Shown: positions 7,787-14,730, counted from the first letter of the stretch. The stretch: 64,000 bases of DNA from CAYNLK01 sp964398055 (GCA_964398055.1 CAYNLK010000026.1:1-64000); one strand, 5' to 3'. Numbers and translations: made by a program. Notes: generated by a model not told the origin, from the letters alone.

Positions 7787-8587
7787 ATGCTTGCCCAATC
7801 CAAAATTTCAACCCAATCAGAATTAAGAACCCTGTTGGATATCATTTTGATTGCCGCCGGCGTGCTGGTCGGCAGCCTGATTGCTCTGCTGGCCCTCTGG
7901 CTCTGGTTCGATTACCAGGCCGAGCCGCGCCGCAGCCTGCTGGCGCTGTTGAGCGCCAACCTGGCCACGTTGCTGCCCGGCTTGCTCAATCGCTACCTGG
8001 GGCAGGAGGCCCAACTGCTGGGCCTGCCCCTGACCGGCCAGACCGCCGCCTTCTGGTATATGGCCCGTTCCGGGGGGATTGTGGCTTACCTGTTACTGTG
8101 GTTCTCGACGGTGTGGGGGCTGACCCTGAGCACCAAAATCACCGACGGCCTGGTGCCGGTGACCATCGCCTACGGCCTGCACGAGTTTCTGTCCATCGGA
8201 GCGGTCCTTTTTGGGCTGATCCACTCGCTGGTTTTGCTGGGGGACGGTTACATCAACTTCAACCTCTTCCAGTTGGCTATTCCTTTTCTGTCTCCCTATG
8301 AACCATTCTGGATCGGTTTAGGGACCATCACGCTTTATTTGACCGCGGCGTTGACGATCAGCTTTTACGTTCGCAAGCAGATCGGCCAGAAGGTGTGGCG
8401 CAACCTGCACTACCTCACGTTTGCGGCTTTCGGGCTGGCGCTGGTCCACGGCCTGATGGCCGGCAGCGATAGCTCGCTGACGATGATGAAGTTGATGTAC
8501 CTGGGGACCGGTTTTACGGTCTTGTTCTTGGTCTACTATCGCCTATTTACGCTGAAGGTTAAGGAGAAGAAGTCGATTAGGGCATGA
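7787..8587 (+). CDS. Ferric-reductase-like transmembrane haem protein (MsrQ/YedZ type)
   Basis: Integral membrane protein of 266 residues with six likely membrane helices. It has two His pairs spaced as in ferric-reductase-like domains: His in YGLHEF and IHSLV (14 apart), and His in NLHYL and LVHGLM (13 apart), expected to bind b-type haem. It probably moves electrons across the membrane between quinol or flavin and an outside acceptor. There is no NAD(P)H/FAD-binding tail, so it needs partners. A strong AGGAGG ribosome-binding site is present. Its nearness to the ApbE gene resembles known flavinylated electron-transfer loci, although here the FMN carrier is not recognisable. Confidence 0.8.
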   Translation: MLAQSKISTQSELRTLLDIILIAAGVLVGSLIALLALWLWFDYQAEPRRSLLALLSANLATLLPGLLNRYLGQEAQLLGLPLTGQTAAFWYMARSGGIVAYLLLWFSTVWGLTLSTKITDGLVPVTIAYGLHEFLSIGAVLFGLIHSLVLLGDGYINFNLFQLAIPFLSPYEPFWIGLGTITLYLTAALTISFYVRKQIGQKVWRNLHYLTFAAFGLALVHGLMAGSDSSLTMMKLMYLGTGFTVLFLVYYRLFTLKVKEKKSIRA

Positions 8588-8597
8588 AATTATATTC

Positions 8598-8651
8598 TTT
8601 ACAACTCCTTCGCCATCCCTTCACAACTTCTTCACATTTGATTGGTACACT
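8598..8651 (+). promoter_or_regulatory. 11-bp repeat promoter with four cores (box D)
   Basis: TTTAC, TTCGC, TTCAC and TTCAC cores start at 8598, 8609, 8620 and 8631. A TACACT -10 hexamer starts at 8646, 15 bases after the last core start. It differs from boxes A-C in its upstream half but closely resembles box E at 59 kb. Confidence 0.7.
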
Positions 8652-8721
8652 ACAGTCAGAATAGTAAAACAACGCCTGTCCAAAACGACCAGGCAAACCA
8701 TACCAATCAAGGAAAGTTACA

Positions 8722-9447
8722 ATGAAAAAGTGGGTATTGATAGCAGTCGTAGTGTTAATCACCGTTCTGGCCCTGGTTCCGGCAGTTTTGGCCCAGGGAC
8801 CGCTCAACCAGGATAATTCCGCCTACGGTCCTGGTTCGATGATGGGCCGCGGCTCGATGATGATGCGGGGCGGCTTTGGCGCGGCCAACGGGTCGCAGCA
8901 AGGTCCCAGGTTTGGGATAGTCCCCCGTTGGGGCGGCTCGACCGGCTCACTGATTACCGTAGCTGCCGAGCAGTTGAGCATGACTCCCGCCGAACTGCTG
9001 GCCGAGTTGCAAGCCGGCCAGACCATCGCCCAGGTAGCCGGGGAAAAGGGTCTGACTGTCGAGACCATCGTCGAGGCGTTTGTGGCCGCTCGGGCCGAGC
9101 GCCTGGCCGAGTTGGTAGCCAACGGTCAGTTGACCCAGGAACAGGCCGACGCCATGTTGGCGGCGATGCGGGCCAATGTGACCGCCCGGCTGAGTGAACC
9201 CTGGAGCGCCGGTGGGCCTGGCCGTGGTTATGGCCCCGGCTACACCGACCAGGATGGCGATGGCGTGTGCGATAACTTCATCGACGAGAACGGCGACGGG
9301 GTTTGTGACCACGCCGGTACGGGCAGAGGCGGGCGCGGCGCCGGCTTCACCGACGCCGATGGCGACGGGGTATGCGATCATCTGGGTAACGGTGGCCAAC
9401 CTGGCGGCGGCCGGGGCGGCCGGATGATGGGCCGCTGGAGCTGGTAA
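8722..9447 (+). CDS. Secreted Met-rich protein with DxDGDGVCD repeats
   Basis: Function unknown. It has a cleavable signal peptide (about residues 1-25, ending VLA-QG), a Met/Gly-rich segment (MMGRGSMMMRGG), a helical central region (about 80-155) with LAELVANGQLTQEQADAM, a DUF2680-like motif, and three copies of a DxDGDGVCD-type loop (about 175-225) that look like calcium-binding loops, each carrying one Cys. The end is Gly/Arg-rich. Met-rich and Asp-rich stretches suggest metal binding outside the cell, for example copper or calcium, which is inference. Transcribed from box D and followed by a terminator at 9475. Confidence 0.75.
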   Translation: MKKWVLIAVVVLITVLALVPAVLAQGPLNQDNSAYGPGSMMGRGSMMMRGGFGAANGSQQGPRFGIVPRWGGSTGSLITVAAEQLSMTPAELLAELQAGQTIAQVAGEKGLTVETIVEAFVAARAERLAELVANGQLTQEQADAMLAAMRANVTARLSEPWSAGGPGRGYGPGYTDQDGDGVCDNFIDENGDGVCDHAGTGRGGRGAGFTDADGDGVCDHLGNGGQPGGGRGGRMMGRWSW

Positions 9448-9474
9448 AACAACTATACAACCAAATAAATGCAC

Positions 9475-9504
9475 AGGCCGACTCGGATGAGTCGGCCTCT
9501 TTTG
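9475..9504 (+). terminator. Rho-independent terminator
   Basis: A perfect ten-base-pair stem (AGGCCGACTC / GAGTCGGCCT) with a four-base loop and a T run, directly after the 8722 gene. Confidence 0.9.
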
Positions 9505-9516
9505 TTTCTGATCAAG

Positions 9517-9589
9517 TACCCCCGGCAGGAGTCGAACCTGCGACACAAGGTTTAGGAAACCTCTGCTCTATCCTCTGAGCTACGGGGGC
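9517..9589 (-). tRNA. tRNA-Arg (CCT anticodon)
   Basis: On the minus strand the acceptor stem GCCCCCG pairs with CGGGGGT. The D-arm (AGCTCAGAGGATAGAGC), an anticodon loop with CCT and a T-arm with GGTTCGACTCC are all present, with A as discriminator. Length is 73 bases. It reads AGG codons. CCA is not encoded. Confidence 0.95.
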
Positions 9590-9686
9590 AAAAATTACTG
9601 ACTAGCGCAGAGTCTACTATGAACCCTTGTCTAAGTCAATTTCATTTCCCGACGGTAACTACTCAACCACCCTTCTTTGTTTGAGC

Positions 9687-10148
9687 TTAACTGACTATGC
9701 CCTGGCGGTTGATCCGCCGCCTGGCCCACCACGCGCCGACCCCTATCCCCAGCGGGACCGTGAGCCAACCCAGAAACACCAGGCTGACCAATGAAAAAAT
9801 CAGCGCTCCCCACAGACCGTTCAACAGGTCGAGCGGCGCTTCTCCCAGTGAACTCACGCAGCCGCCGGTCAGCCAATAGCAAGTATTTGCCCTGATGAGA
9901 TAAAGATACCAGCAGACATAATGGGAGACCAGGCCGCTCAAACCTCCGGCTATCGCCCCGGCTCTGGCGCTGTAGTTGTGCCGGCGGGCCACAATCAACC
10001 ACCAGAAGAAGGCCGTTGTGCCAAACGCCCCCACCCCGGCGGCAATAGGCAGAAATTCATACCCTCCGCCGCGGGCAATCGACCAAACCGCGAGTCCCCC
10101 GACCACCCCAAACATCCCGGCCAACAAGCTAATTTTCAAGGTATTCAC
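9687..10148 (-). CDS. Hypothetical four-helix membrane protein
   Basis: Family not recognised. 153 residues with about four hydrophobic helices (around 5-25, 32-52, 62-85 and 112-138), a loop containing two Cys (NTCYW and GGCVSS) and an Arg-rich C terminus (WWARRRINRQ) that would face the cytoplasm. The start is GTG 10148 after an AGAAGGT ribosome-binding site. It stands alone between the tRNA-Arg gene and the repressor gene, with a 250-base untranslated or empty region upstream. Confidence 0.6.
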   Translation of the reverse strand: MNTLKISLLAGMFGVVGGLAVWSIARGGGYEFLPIAAGVGAFGTTAFFWWLIVARRHNYSARAGAIAGGLSGLVSHYVCWYLYLIRANTCYWLTGGCVSSLGEAPLDLLNGLWGALIFSLVSLVFLGWLTVPLGIGVGAWWARRRINRQGIVS

Positions 10149-10401
10149 AATTACCTTCTATGGTACCCTCGATGGAATAGTCCGGGTTGCCAGCTGGTGT
10201 ACAGGCCGGAAGCTATCGGGCAGGGCTCCGCAGCGCCAGCCGGTCAGGTGTGTCCCCTCCTGGATAAGCTTCAGGCCAGAGAAGAAGCGTCGAGGCTGAG
10301 CAGAGCCTCTCGGTGGGATTGGCCGGAAATATGGCCCTAAACCCGGCTGAAGCCTCGACACTTTCTCGCTATGAATTTGCGCCAGGCTGTCCTTGACGCC
10401 G
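10149..10401. other. Intergenic region with a wide inverted repeat
   Basis: No convincing gene. A nine-base inverted repeat, GTCGAGGCT at 10289-10297 and AGCCTCGAC at 10351-10359, brackets 53 bases. It could be the base of a structured leader for the membrane protein gene at 10148. No known riboswitch was recognised. A 67-codon minus-strand frame here shows no family features. Confidence 0.4.
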
Positions 10402-10674
10402 TTAAGCCAACTTGCCTAACGTACTGACCAGCCTGGCAATGGCGTCGTCCCTGGAGCCAGCCTCTTCCGGCTGGCTCATGCACTCCAGGGCATAATTCTC
10501 AATCAAAAGCAGTGAAATTTGATAGGCCGCGCCTCGAATCGCCGAAAGTTGGGTCAACACGTCGGGGCAATCTCGATTTTCGCTCAACATTCGCTGCACA
10601 CCCCGCACCTGCCCTTCCAGCCGTTGCAGGCGGGTCTCGATATTTTTCTGAACTTCAGGCGGCAATTTGTTCAT
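10402..10674 (-). CDS. CsoR/CstR-family metal- or persulfide-sensing repressor
   Basis: All-helical DUF156 repressor (90 residues). The family signature RLQRLEGQVRGVQRML and the first sensing Cys in DCPDVLTQL are clear, and a second Cys follows in ALECM. The His that completes the copper site in true CsoR (four residues before the second Cys) is Tyr here, leaving a two-Cys sensor as in CstR, which senses persulfides. It is the last gene of the thioredoxin operon, whose promoter carries a matching ATACCCC-GGGGTAT operator, so it probably represses its own operon. GTG 10677 is an alternative start. Confidence 0.85.
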   Translation of the reverse strand: MNKLPPEVQKNIETRLQRLEGQVRGVQRMLSENRDCPDVLTQLSAIRGAAYQISLLLIENYALECMSQPEEAGSRDDAIARLVSTLGKLA

Positions 10675-10717
10675 CACGCCAAGTCAATAGAGAGCTCACG
10701 GCTCTCGCTTAGATGCT

Positions 10718-10936
10718 TCAACCAATGGGGCCGCACGCGGCGGCCGAAGAGCTAAAACTACCGGCCGAGCTACCGGATTTGACGCTGCCGCCAATGGCTC
10801 CAAACATCGACAAGGCTTTTTCACCTCGTTCACTGCCACAAGTGGGGCAGACCAATTTCACCGTAGCCGCAGTAGAGCGAACCAGTTTTTCGTACTTTTC
10901 GCCACAGTCCTGGCACACGTATTCGTAGATGGGCAT
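10718..10936 (-). CDS. FmdB-family zinc-ribbon protein
   Basis: Small protein (72 residues) beginning MPIYEYVCQDCG, with a second CPTCGS pair, the typical FmdB/CxxC zinc ribbon, followed by a flexible Ser/Gly/Ala tail. The biochemical role of the family is unclear. It lies between the thioredoxin-fold genes and the CsoR-like repressor on the same strand and is probably co-transcribed with them. Confidence 0.85.
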   Translation of the reverse strand: MPIYEYVCQDCGEKYEKLVRSTAATVKLVCPTCGSERGEKALSMFGAIGGSVKSGSSAGSFSSSAAACGPIG

Positions 10937-10971
10937 GGTTTACTAACCTCTCTGATCGTAAAGTTGGATGA

Positions 10972-11006
10972 AGTTGAGTTGAGTTGAGTTGAGTTCAACT
11001 CAACCA
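10972..11006. repeat. GAGTT tandem repeat with short inverted partner
   Basis: About five GAGTT(GAGTT) units run into a complementary AACTCAACC segment, giving a small hairpin between the FmdB-like gene and the thioredoxin-fold gene. Confidence 0.6.
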
Positions 11007-11037
11007 AAGACGAAGGAGCAAGAATTGATCATTTACC

Positions 11038-11469
11038 TTATTGTGGTGTAGCAAGCATTGTCTCGACTTGTTCGATGATCTGACCGGGGCGGGGAATACC
11101 GGCCTGGCCAAAAATGGCCTGGCCTGAACCATCGACCACAACCAGGGCCGGAACTCCTCTTACCCCGTAGCGGCGAGCAGCCTGCTGCCCAACCCGGCTC
11201 ATCACGTCCAGGCGGATTACGGCCGCCTTGCCGGTCAACTTTGTCTCCAACCCATCGACGATGGGCTTGGCCAGCAGGCAGGCGCTTCAGAAATTGGAAT
11301 AGAATTCCAGCACCACCGGTTGGCCGGCGGTCAAAGTGGCGTCGAGCGCCTCAACCGAGTCGAGGCCGGGAGTGGGGCTGGTTCTTAGCAGCACAAAAGT
11401 CACCGCCAGAACCAGGATGACGGTCACCAGCAACCAGTTGAAGCGAAGCCACTCAAGCAGAGCCGGCAT
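11038..11469 (-). CDS. Membrane-anchored thioredoxin-fold protein, candidate selenoprotein (in-frame UGA, UxxC)
   Basis: Read through one in-frame TGA (11289-11287), the product is 143 residues: an N-terminal membrane anchor (about 8-29), then a thioredoxin fold whose active site reads VLEFYSNF-U-SACLLAKP. The TGA falls exactly on the first Cys of CxxC, giving UxxC. The frame after it stays open for 82 more codons and keeps the cis-Pro motif (GVRGVPALVVV). A SECIS-like hairpin lies downstream of the TGA. The start overlaps the stop of the preceding thioredoxin gene as TAATG. Alternatives are a recent nonsense mutation from TGC/TGT or a sequence error; the intact downstream frame and the hairpin favour selenocysteine. 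Selenium machinery is not encoded in this window. Confidence 0.65.
11247..11270 (-). promoter_or_regulatory. SECIS-like hairpin downstream of the in-frame UGA
   Basis: On the minus strand a ten-base-pair stem (CCAA-bulged G-CCCATC pairing with GATGGG-TTGG) closes on a three-base loop GTC. The loop starts 27 bases after the UGA and its first base is G. Bacterial SECIS elements recognised by SelB place a small loop containing an early G about 16-37 bases after the UGA. The fit is good, but stems in coding DNA can also occur by chance. Confidence 0.55.
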
Positions 11470-11807
11470 TAGTTCGCCACCGTCTCCAACATCGCATCGA
11501 CGCGGGCCTGGATGTAGGGTTTAGGCGCGGCCCCAACCATTCGATCAAACAGTTGGCCCTCTTTCACAAACAACATCGTGGGAATGCCCTGCACGCCGTA
11601 CTTCATCGCCCACTGGGGATTCTCATCGGTGTTGACTTTGGCGATGACCACCTTGTCACCATAAGCTTTGGCCAGCTCGTCCAGGATGGGGGCCACCATT
11701 CGGCAAGGACCACACCAGGGCGCCCAGAAATCAACCACAACCGGCACCGTAGATTTCAAAACTTTGGCTTCAAATTCGGCATCTGTAACATGGATAGGTT
11801 TAGACAT
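11469..11807 (-). CDS. trxA: Thioredoxin
   Basis: Cytoplasmic thioredoxin of 112 residues. The redox site WCGPC follows VVVDFWAP, and the cis-Pro is in GIPTMLF, all as in classical thioredoxins. The start at 11807 (MSKPIHV) is chosen over an upstream frame because it has an AAAGGAG ribosome-binding site and fits the family length. First gene of the operon with the UxxC protein, FmdB-like protein and CsoR-like repressor. Transcribed from a strong promoter at 11888-11915 that overlaps the repressor operator. Confidence 0.95.
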   Translation of the reverse strand: MSKPIHVTDAEFEAKVLKSTVPVVVDFWAPWCGPCRMVAPILDELAKAYGDKVVIAKVNTDENPQWAMKYGVQGIPTMLFVKEGQLFDRMVGAAPKPYIQARVDAMLETVAN

Positions 11808-11860
11808 TAGATTATTGACTCCTTTTAGAAACATTCTTGTATTTTTATTCAATGATCAAA

Positions 11861-11877
11861 ATACCCCCCAGGGGTAT
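11861..11877. promoter_or_regulatory. CsoR/CstR-type operator
   Basis: A perfect interrupted palindrome, ATACCCC-CCA-GGGGTAT, sits right after the -10 hexamer of the thioredoxin operon promoter. CsoR-family repressors bind G-tract palindromes of this kind. The operon ends with a gene of that family. Confidence 0.75.
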
Positions 11878-11887
11878 CTAAGCTGGG

Positions 11888-11915
11888 ATTATAGCAGGAT
11901 TTGTGTTGTTGTCAA
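11888..11915 (-). promoter_or_regulatory. Strong sigma-70-type promoter of the thioredoxin operon
   Basis: On the minus strand a consensus TTGACA (11915-11910) and a consensus TATAAT (11893-11888) are separated by 16 bases. The expected start point falls at or next to the palindromic operator, a good arrangement for repression. Confidence 0.8.
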
Positions 11916-11991
11916 ATTCACAATCTGATCTTTTGACGTGGGATAACGAACCTTTCTTACGGGCAGGGCCAACCCTATTCGTTTCTATATT

Positions 11992-12020
11992 TTGACACGC
12001 TGCCGGTGTCAGAGTAAAGT
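11992..12020 (+). promoter_or_regulatory. Promoter for the HAD phosphatase operon
   Basis: TTGACA (11992-11997), a 17-base spacer and TAAAGT (12015-12020), about 115 bases before the HAD gene. Confidence 0.55.
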
Positions 12021-12049
12021 TAGGCTGGTTGGCCGGCTTACTGGCGCCG

Positions 12050-12127
12050 CTCCAACTAACCAACTAACTAACCAACTAACTAACTAACTAACCAACTAAC
12101 TAACTAACTATACAACTATCCAACCAA
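12050..12127. repeat. AACT/AACC microsatellite-like repeat
   Basis: About 70 bases of CCAACTAACTAACTAAC-like units in the leader of the HAD gene. A short CCAACTAACTAACC echo occurs at 14707-14728 between the two glycosyltransferase genes. Confidence 0.8.
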
Positions 12128-12133
12128 CCGCCC

Positions 12134-12946
12134 ATGTCCATTAAACTACTTGCCCTTGACCTTGACGGCACAATTGTCACGAATTTACATACAATTTCCG
12201 AGCGCACCCAGGCCGCTATCAAAGCCGCGGTTCGCCAGGGAATTCACGTGGCGATTGCGACCGGCCGGGAATATCCGGTAACCCAAAAATTCATCCGGCT
12301 GCTGGAATTGACCACGCCGGTTATCTGCTATCAAGGCGCTCTGATCTACGACTTTCAGGCTGATCGGGTCATTGCCAGCCAAACGCTGCCGCTGCCGTTG
12401 GCGCAGCAGTTGATCGACCTGGGCCGCGCTCACCGGCTGGCCTTGCATCTTTACATTGGCCATCAAGCTTATACCGAAGCCCCAACCGACCTGAGCCGCA
12501 GCCTGCTTACCCGGACCGGGATTTACCCCTATGAGGTGAGCGATCTGAAGCAAGTCACAACCTCGGCCCCCTATAAAGGGTTGATCGTTCATCCGGCCGC
12601 AGGTGCGGGCATCGTCGCAACCCGGCTGGCTGAGGCTTTGGACGGCAAGCTGAATGTTTTTCAGTCATTCGATACTCTGATCGAGGTAACTTCGCCCCGA
12701 GTCTCCAAAGGGCAGGCCCTGGCCACCCTGACCGGCTATTACGGCCTGGCCCAAGACGAGGTGATGGCCATTGGCGACCAGGACAACGACATCGATATGA
12801 TTGCCTGGGCCGGTGTGGGCGTGGCTATGGGCAACGCCAGTCCCGGCGCCAAAGCCGCCGCCAATTACATTGCCCCGCCCATTGAAGCCGAAGGCGCGGC
12901 CTGGGCCATTGAAACATTTATTTTGGAGCAGACCCTGGCCGAGTAA
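12134..12946 (+). CDS. HAD-superfamily Cof-type phosphatase
   Basis: Haloacid-dehalogenase phosphatase of the Cof/YkrA branch (270 residues). Motif I is LALDLDGTI, motif II lies in AIATGRE, and motif IV is GDQDNDIDMI followed by GVAMGNA. The C2 cap lies between them (about 85-190). Such enzymes remove phosphate from sugar phosphates or flavin/pyridoxal phosphates in the cytoplasm; the substrate cannot be told from sequence. First gene of a plus-strand run with TsaC and two glycosyltransferases. Confidence 0.9.
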   Translation: MSIKLLALDLDGTIVTNLHTISERTQAAIKAAVRQGIHVAIATGREYPVTQKFIRLLELTTPVICYQGALIYDFQADRVIASQTLPLPLAQQLIDLGRAHRLALHLYIGHQAYTEAPTDLSRSLLTRTGIYPYEVSDLKQVTTSAPYKGLIVHPAAGAGIVATRLAEALDGKLNVFQSFDTLIEVTSPRVSKGQALATLTGYYGLAQDEVMAIGDQDNDIDMIAWAGVGVAMGNASPGAKAAANYIAPPIEAEGAAWAIETFILEQTLAE

Positions 12947-12955
12947 GGAGGCGCG

Positions 12956-13591
12956 ATGACTCAAATTTTACCGGCTAATTCCCCCAAAGCTATTCAGTTG
13001 GCTCGTCACCTGCTGCATGAAGGGGAACTGGTAGCCTTTCCCACCGACACTGTCTACGGAGTTGGGGCCAACGCCTTTGAACGGTTCGCTGTGCGCCAGA
13101 TTTTTGCCATCAAACAACGGCCGCCGGATAAGGCCATCCCGATCTTCATCGCCCAGATTGACGATCTCAACCAGGTAGCTCGCCGCGTCCCCAATCGGGC
13201 CTGGCTGCTGCTGCAAAAATTTTGGCCCGGCGCGCTCACGGTCGTTTTACCCAAGAACCCCAAATTGCCCGACGACGTAACGGCCGGCCAGGACAGCGTG
13301 GCTGTCCGCCTCCCCGACCATCCGACCTGCCTGGAACTGGTGACCCGGCTGGGCCGCCCGCTGGCCGTAACCAGCGCCAACCTGTCGGGCCGGCCTACGC
13401 CCACCACCGCCCAGGGGGTGGCCGAGCAACTGGGTGACGAGCTGCCGCTGGTGCTCGATGGCGGCCCCAGCCCCACCGCCACACCCTCGACTATCATCGA
13501 CTTGAGCGTCACTCCACCCCGCCTGCTGCGCCAGGGGGACCTGAGCCTGGCCGGGCTGCGGGAATTTCTGCCTGATCTGGAAGCAGCATGA
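12956..13591 (+). CDS. L-threonylcarbamoyladenylate synthase (TsaC/Sua5 family)
   Basis: Makes threonylcarbamoyl-AMP from Thr, bicarbonate and ATP for the t6A37 modification of tRNAs. The 211-residue YrdC fold shows FPTDTVYGVGANAF, the KQRPPDKAIPIFI segment and the SANLSGRPTPTT motif. It lacks the extra Sua5 C-terminal domain, so it is the short form. The GGAGGCG ribosome-binding site lies just before ATG 12956. Overlaps the next gene by four bases (ATGA). Confidence 0.95.
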   Translation: MTQILPANSPKAIQLARHLLHEGELVAFPTDTVYGVGANAFERFAVRQIFAIKQRPPDKAIPIFIAQIDDLNQVARRVPNRAWLLLQKFWPGALTVVLPKNPKLPDDVTAGQDSVAVRLPDHPTCLELVTRLGRPLAVTSANLSGRPTPTTAQGVAEQLGDELPLVLDGGPSPTATPSTIIDLSVTPPRLLRQGDLSLAGLREFLPDLEAA

Positions 13592-14724
13592 TTATCGGGG
13601 TGGATGCCAGCCGGGCCGCCCGCGGCCAGCGGACCGGGACCGAAACTTACTCGCTCGAGCTGATCAAGGCCCTGGCGGACCTCACCTCGCCGGAGCGACA
13701 GCTGCGGCTGTACACCCCGCATCCGCCCCACCATTCTGACTGGCCCAACTCGCCGCTGGTGGAGACCCGGGTTATCCCCTGGCCCCGCCTGTGGACTCAT
13801 CTACGCCTGGCGCTGGAGTTGCAGCAGCACCCGCCGAGCGTGCTCTTTGTGCCGGCGCACGTGCTGCCGCTCTACTGCCCGCCGCCGGCGGTGGTCACCG
13901 TTCACGATTTGGGCTACCGCCACTATCCGGAGGCCCATCGCCCTTTTGACCGCTGGTATCTGGAGTGGACCACTCGACGCCACTGCCGGGTGGCCCGCCA
14001 CCTGGTGGTCGACTCCCAGGCCACCAAACAAGACCTGATTGACTTTTATGGGGCCGATCCGGCGCGACTCAGCGTGGTCTACCTGGGACGGGATGAGAAT
14101 TTACAACCGGTCGAAGCCCCTGAAATTATCGCTCAGACCAAAGCCAGGTATCATATCGAGGGTGACTACCTGCTCTATCTGGGCACGCTCCAGCCTCGCA
14201 AAAACCTGGTCCGCCTGATCGAGGCTTTTCAATTGGCTCTGGCCTCATTGCCGCAGCCAGGGCCAAAACTGGTGATTGCCGGCCCGCCAGGCTGGCTGTA
14301 CAACGCCATCGTGGGGCGCGTCCGGCAACTAGGGCTAACTGGCCGGGTCATCTTTCCCGGCTATGTGGCCCCGGAGGATAAAGCGGCGCTGCTGTCCGGG
14401 GCGTTGGCCTATCTCTTGCCGTCGCTGTATGAGGGGTTTGGCCTGCCGGTGTTGGAGGCGATGGCTTGCGGCACGCCGGTGTTGACCAGCAACTGCTCCT
14501 CGCTGCCGGAAGTGGCCGGTCAGGCGGCGCGGCTGGTTGATCCGCACCGAACCGATGACATTGCCGCCGGGCTGGTCGAATTGATCACCAACGCCGATCT
14601 GCGCCGGCGCCTGGTCGAACGAGGCTTGCGGCAAATTCAACAGTTCTCCTGGCCACACGCCGCCAGACAAGTCGTCGAAATATTGGAACAGAGCGCCTAC
14701 CCATCCAACCACCCAACTAACTAA
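13588..14724 (+). CDS. Glycosyltransferase, GT4-like family
   Basis: GT-B fold glycosyltransferase of 378 residues. The N-terminal acceptor domain starts MIIGVDASRAARGQRTGTETY. The C-terminal donor domain has LYLGTLQPRKNLVRLIEAF, VIFPGYV and the PSLYEGFGLPVLEAMACG motif with the conserved Glu pair (E-x7-E) of GT4 enzymes. It adds a sugar from a nucleotide-sugar donor on the cytoplasmic side, probably in polysaccharide or glycolipid assembly with the following GT26 enzyme. Confidence 0.9.
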   Translation: MIIGVDASRAARGQRTGTETYSLELIKALADLTSPERQLRLYTPHPPHHSDWPNSPLVETRVIPWPRLWTHLRLALELQQHPPSVLFVPAHVLPLYCPPPAVVTVHDLGYRHYPEAHRPFDRWYLEWTTRRHCRVARHLVVDSQATKQDLIDFYGADPARLSVVYLGRDENLQPVEAPEIIAQTKARYHIEGDYLLYLGTLQPRKNLVRLIEAFQLALASLPQPGPKLVIAGPPGWLYNAIVGRVRQLGLTGRVIFPGYVAPEDKAALLSGALAYLLPSLYEGFGLPVLEAMACGTPVLTSNCSSLPEVAGQAARLVDPHRTDDIAAGLVELITNADLRRRLVERGLRQIQQFSWPHAARQVVEILEQSAYPSNHPTN

Positions 14725-14730
14725 CCAACT

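Noticed and set aside
10158..10361. 67-codon minus-strand frame upstream of the membrane protein gene
   Set aside because: No ribosome-binding site, no family motif; it overlaps an inverted repeat.
11287..11469. Two separate small genes at 11287-11469 and 11038-11250
   Set aside because: They are in the same frame, together form one thioredoxin fold, and the stop between them falls on the active-site Cys codon.
12050..12127. CRISPR or phage attachment site in the AACT repeat
   Set aside because: Simple microsatellite with no spacers and no integrase nearby.
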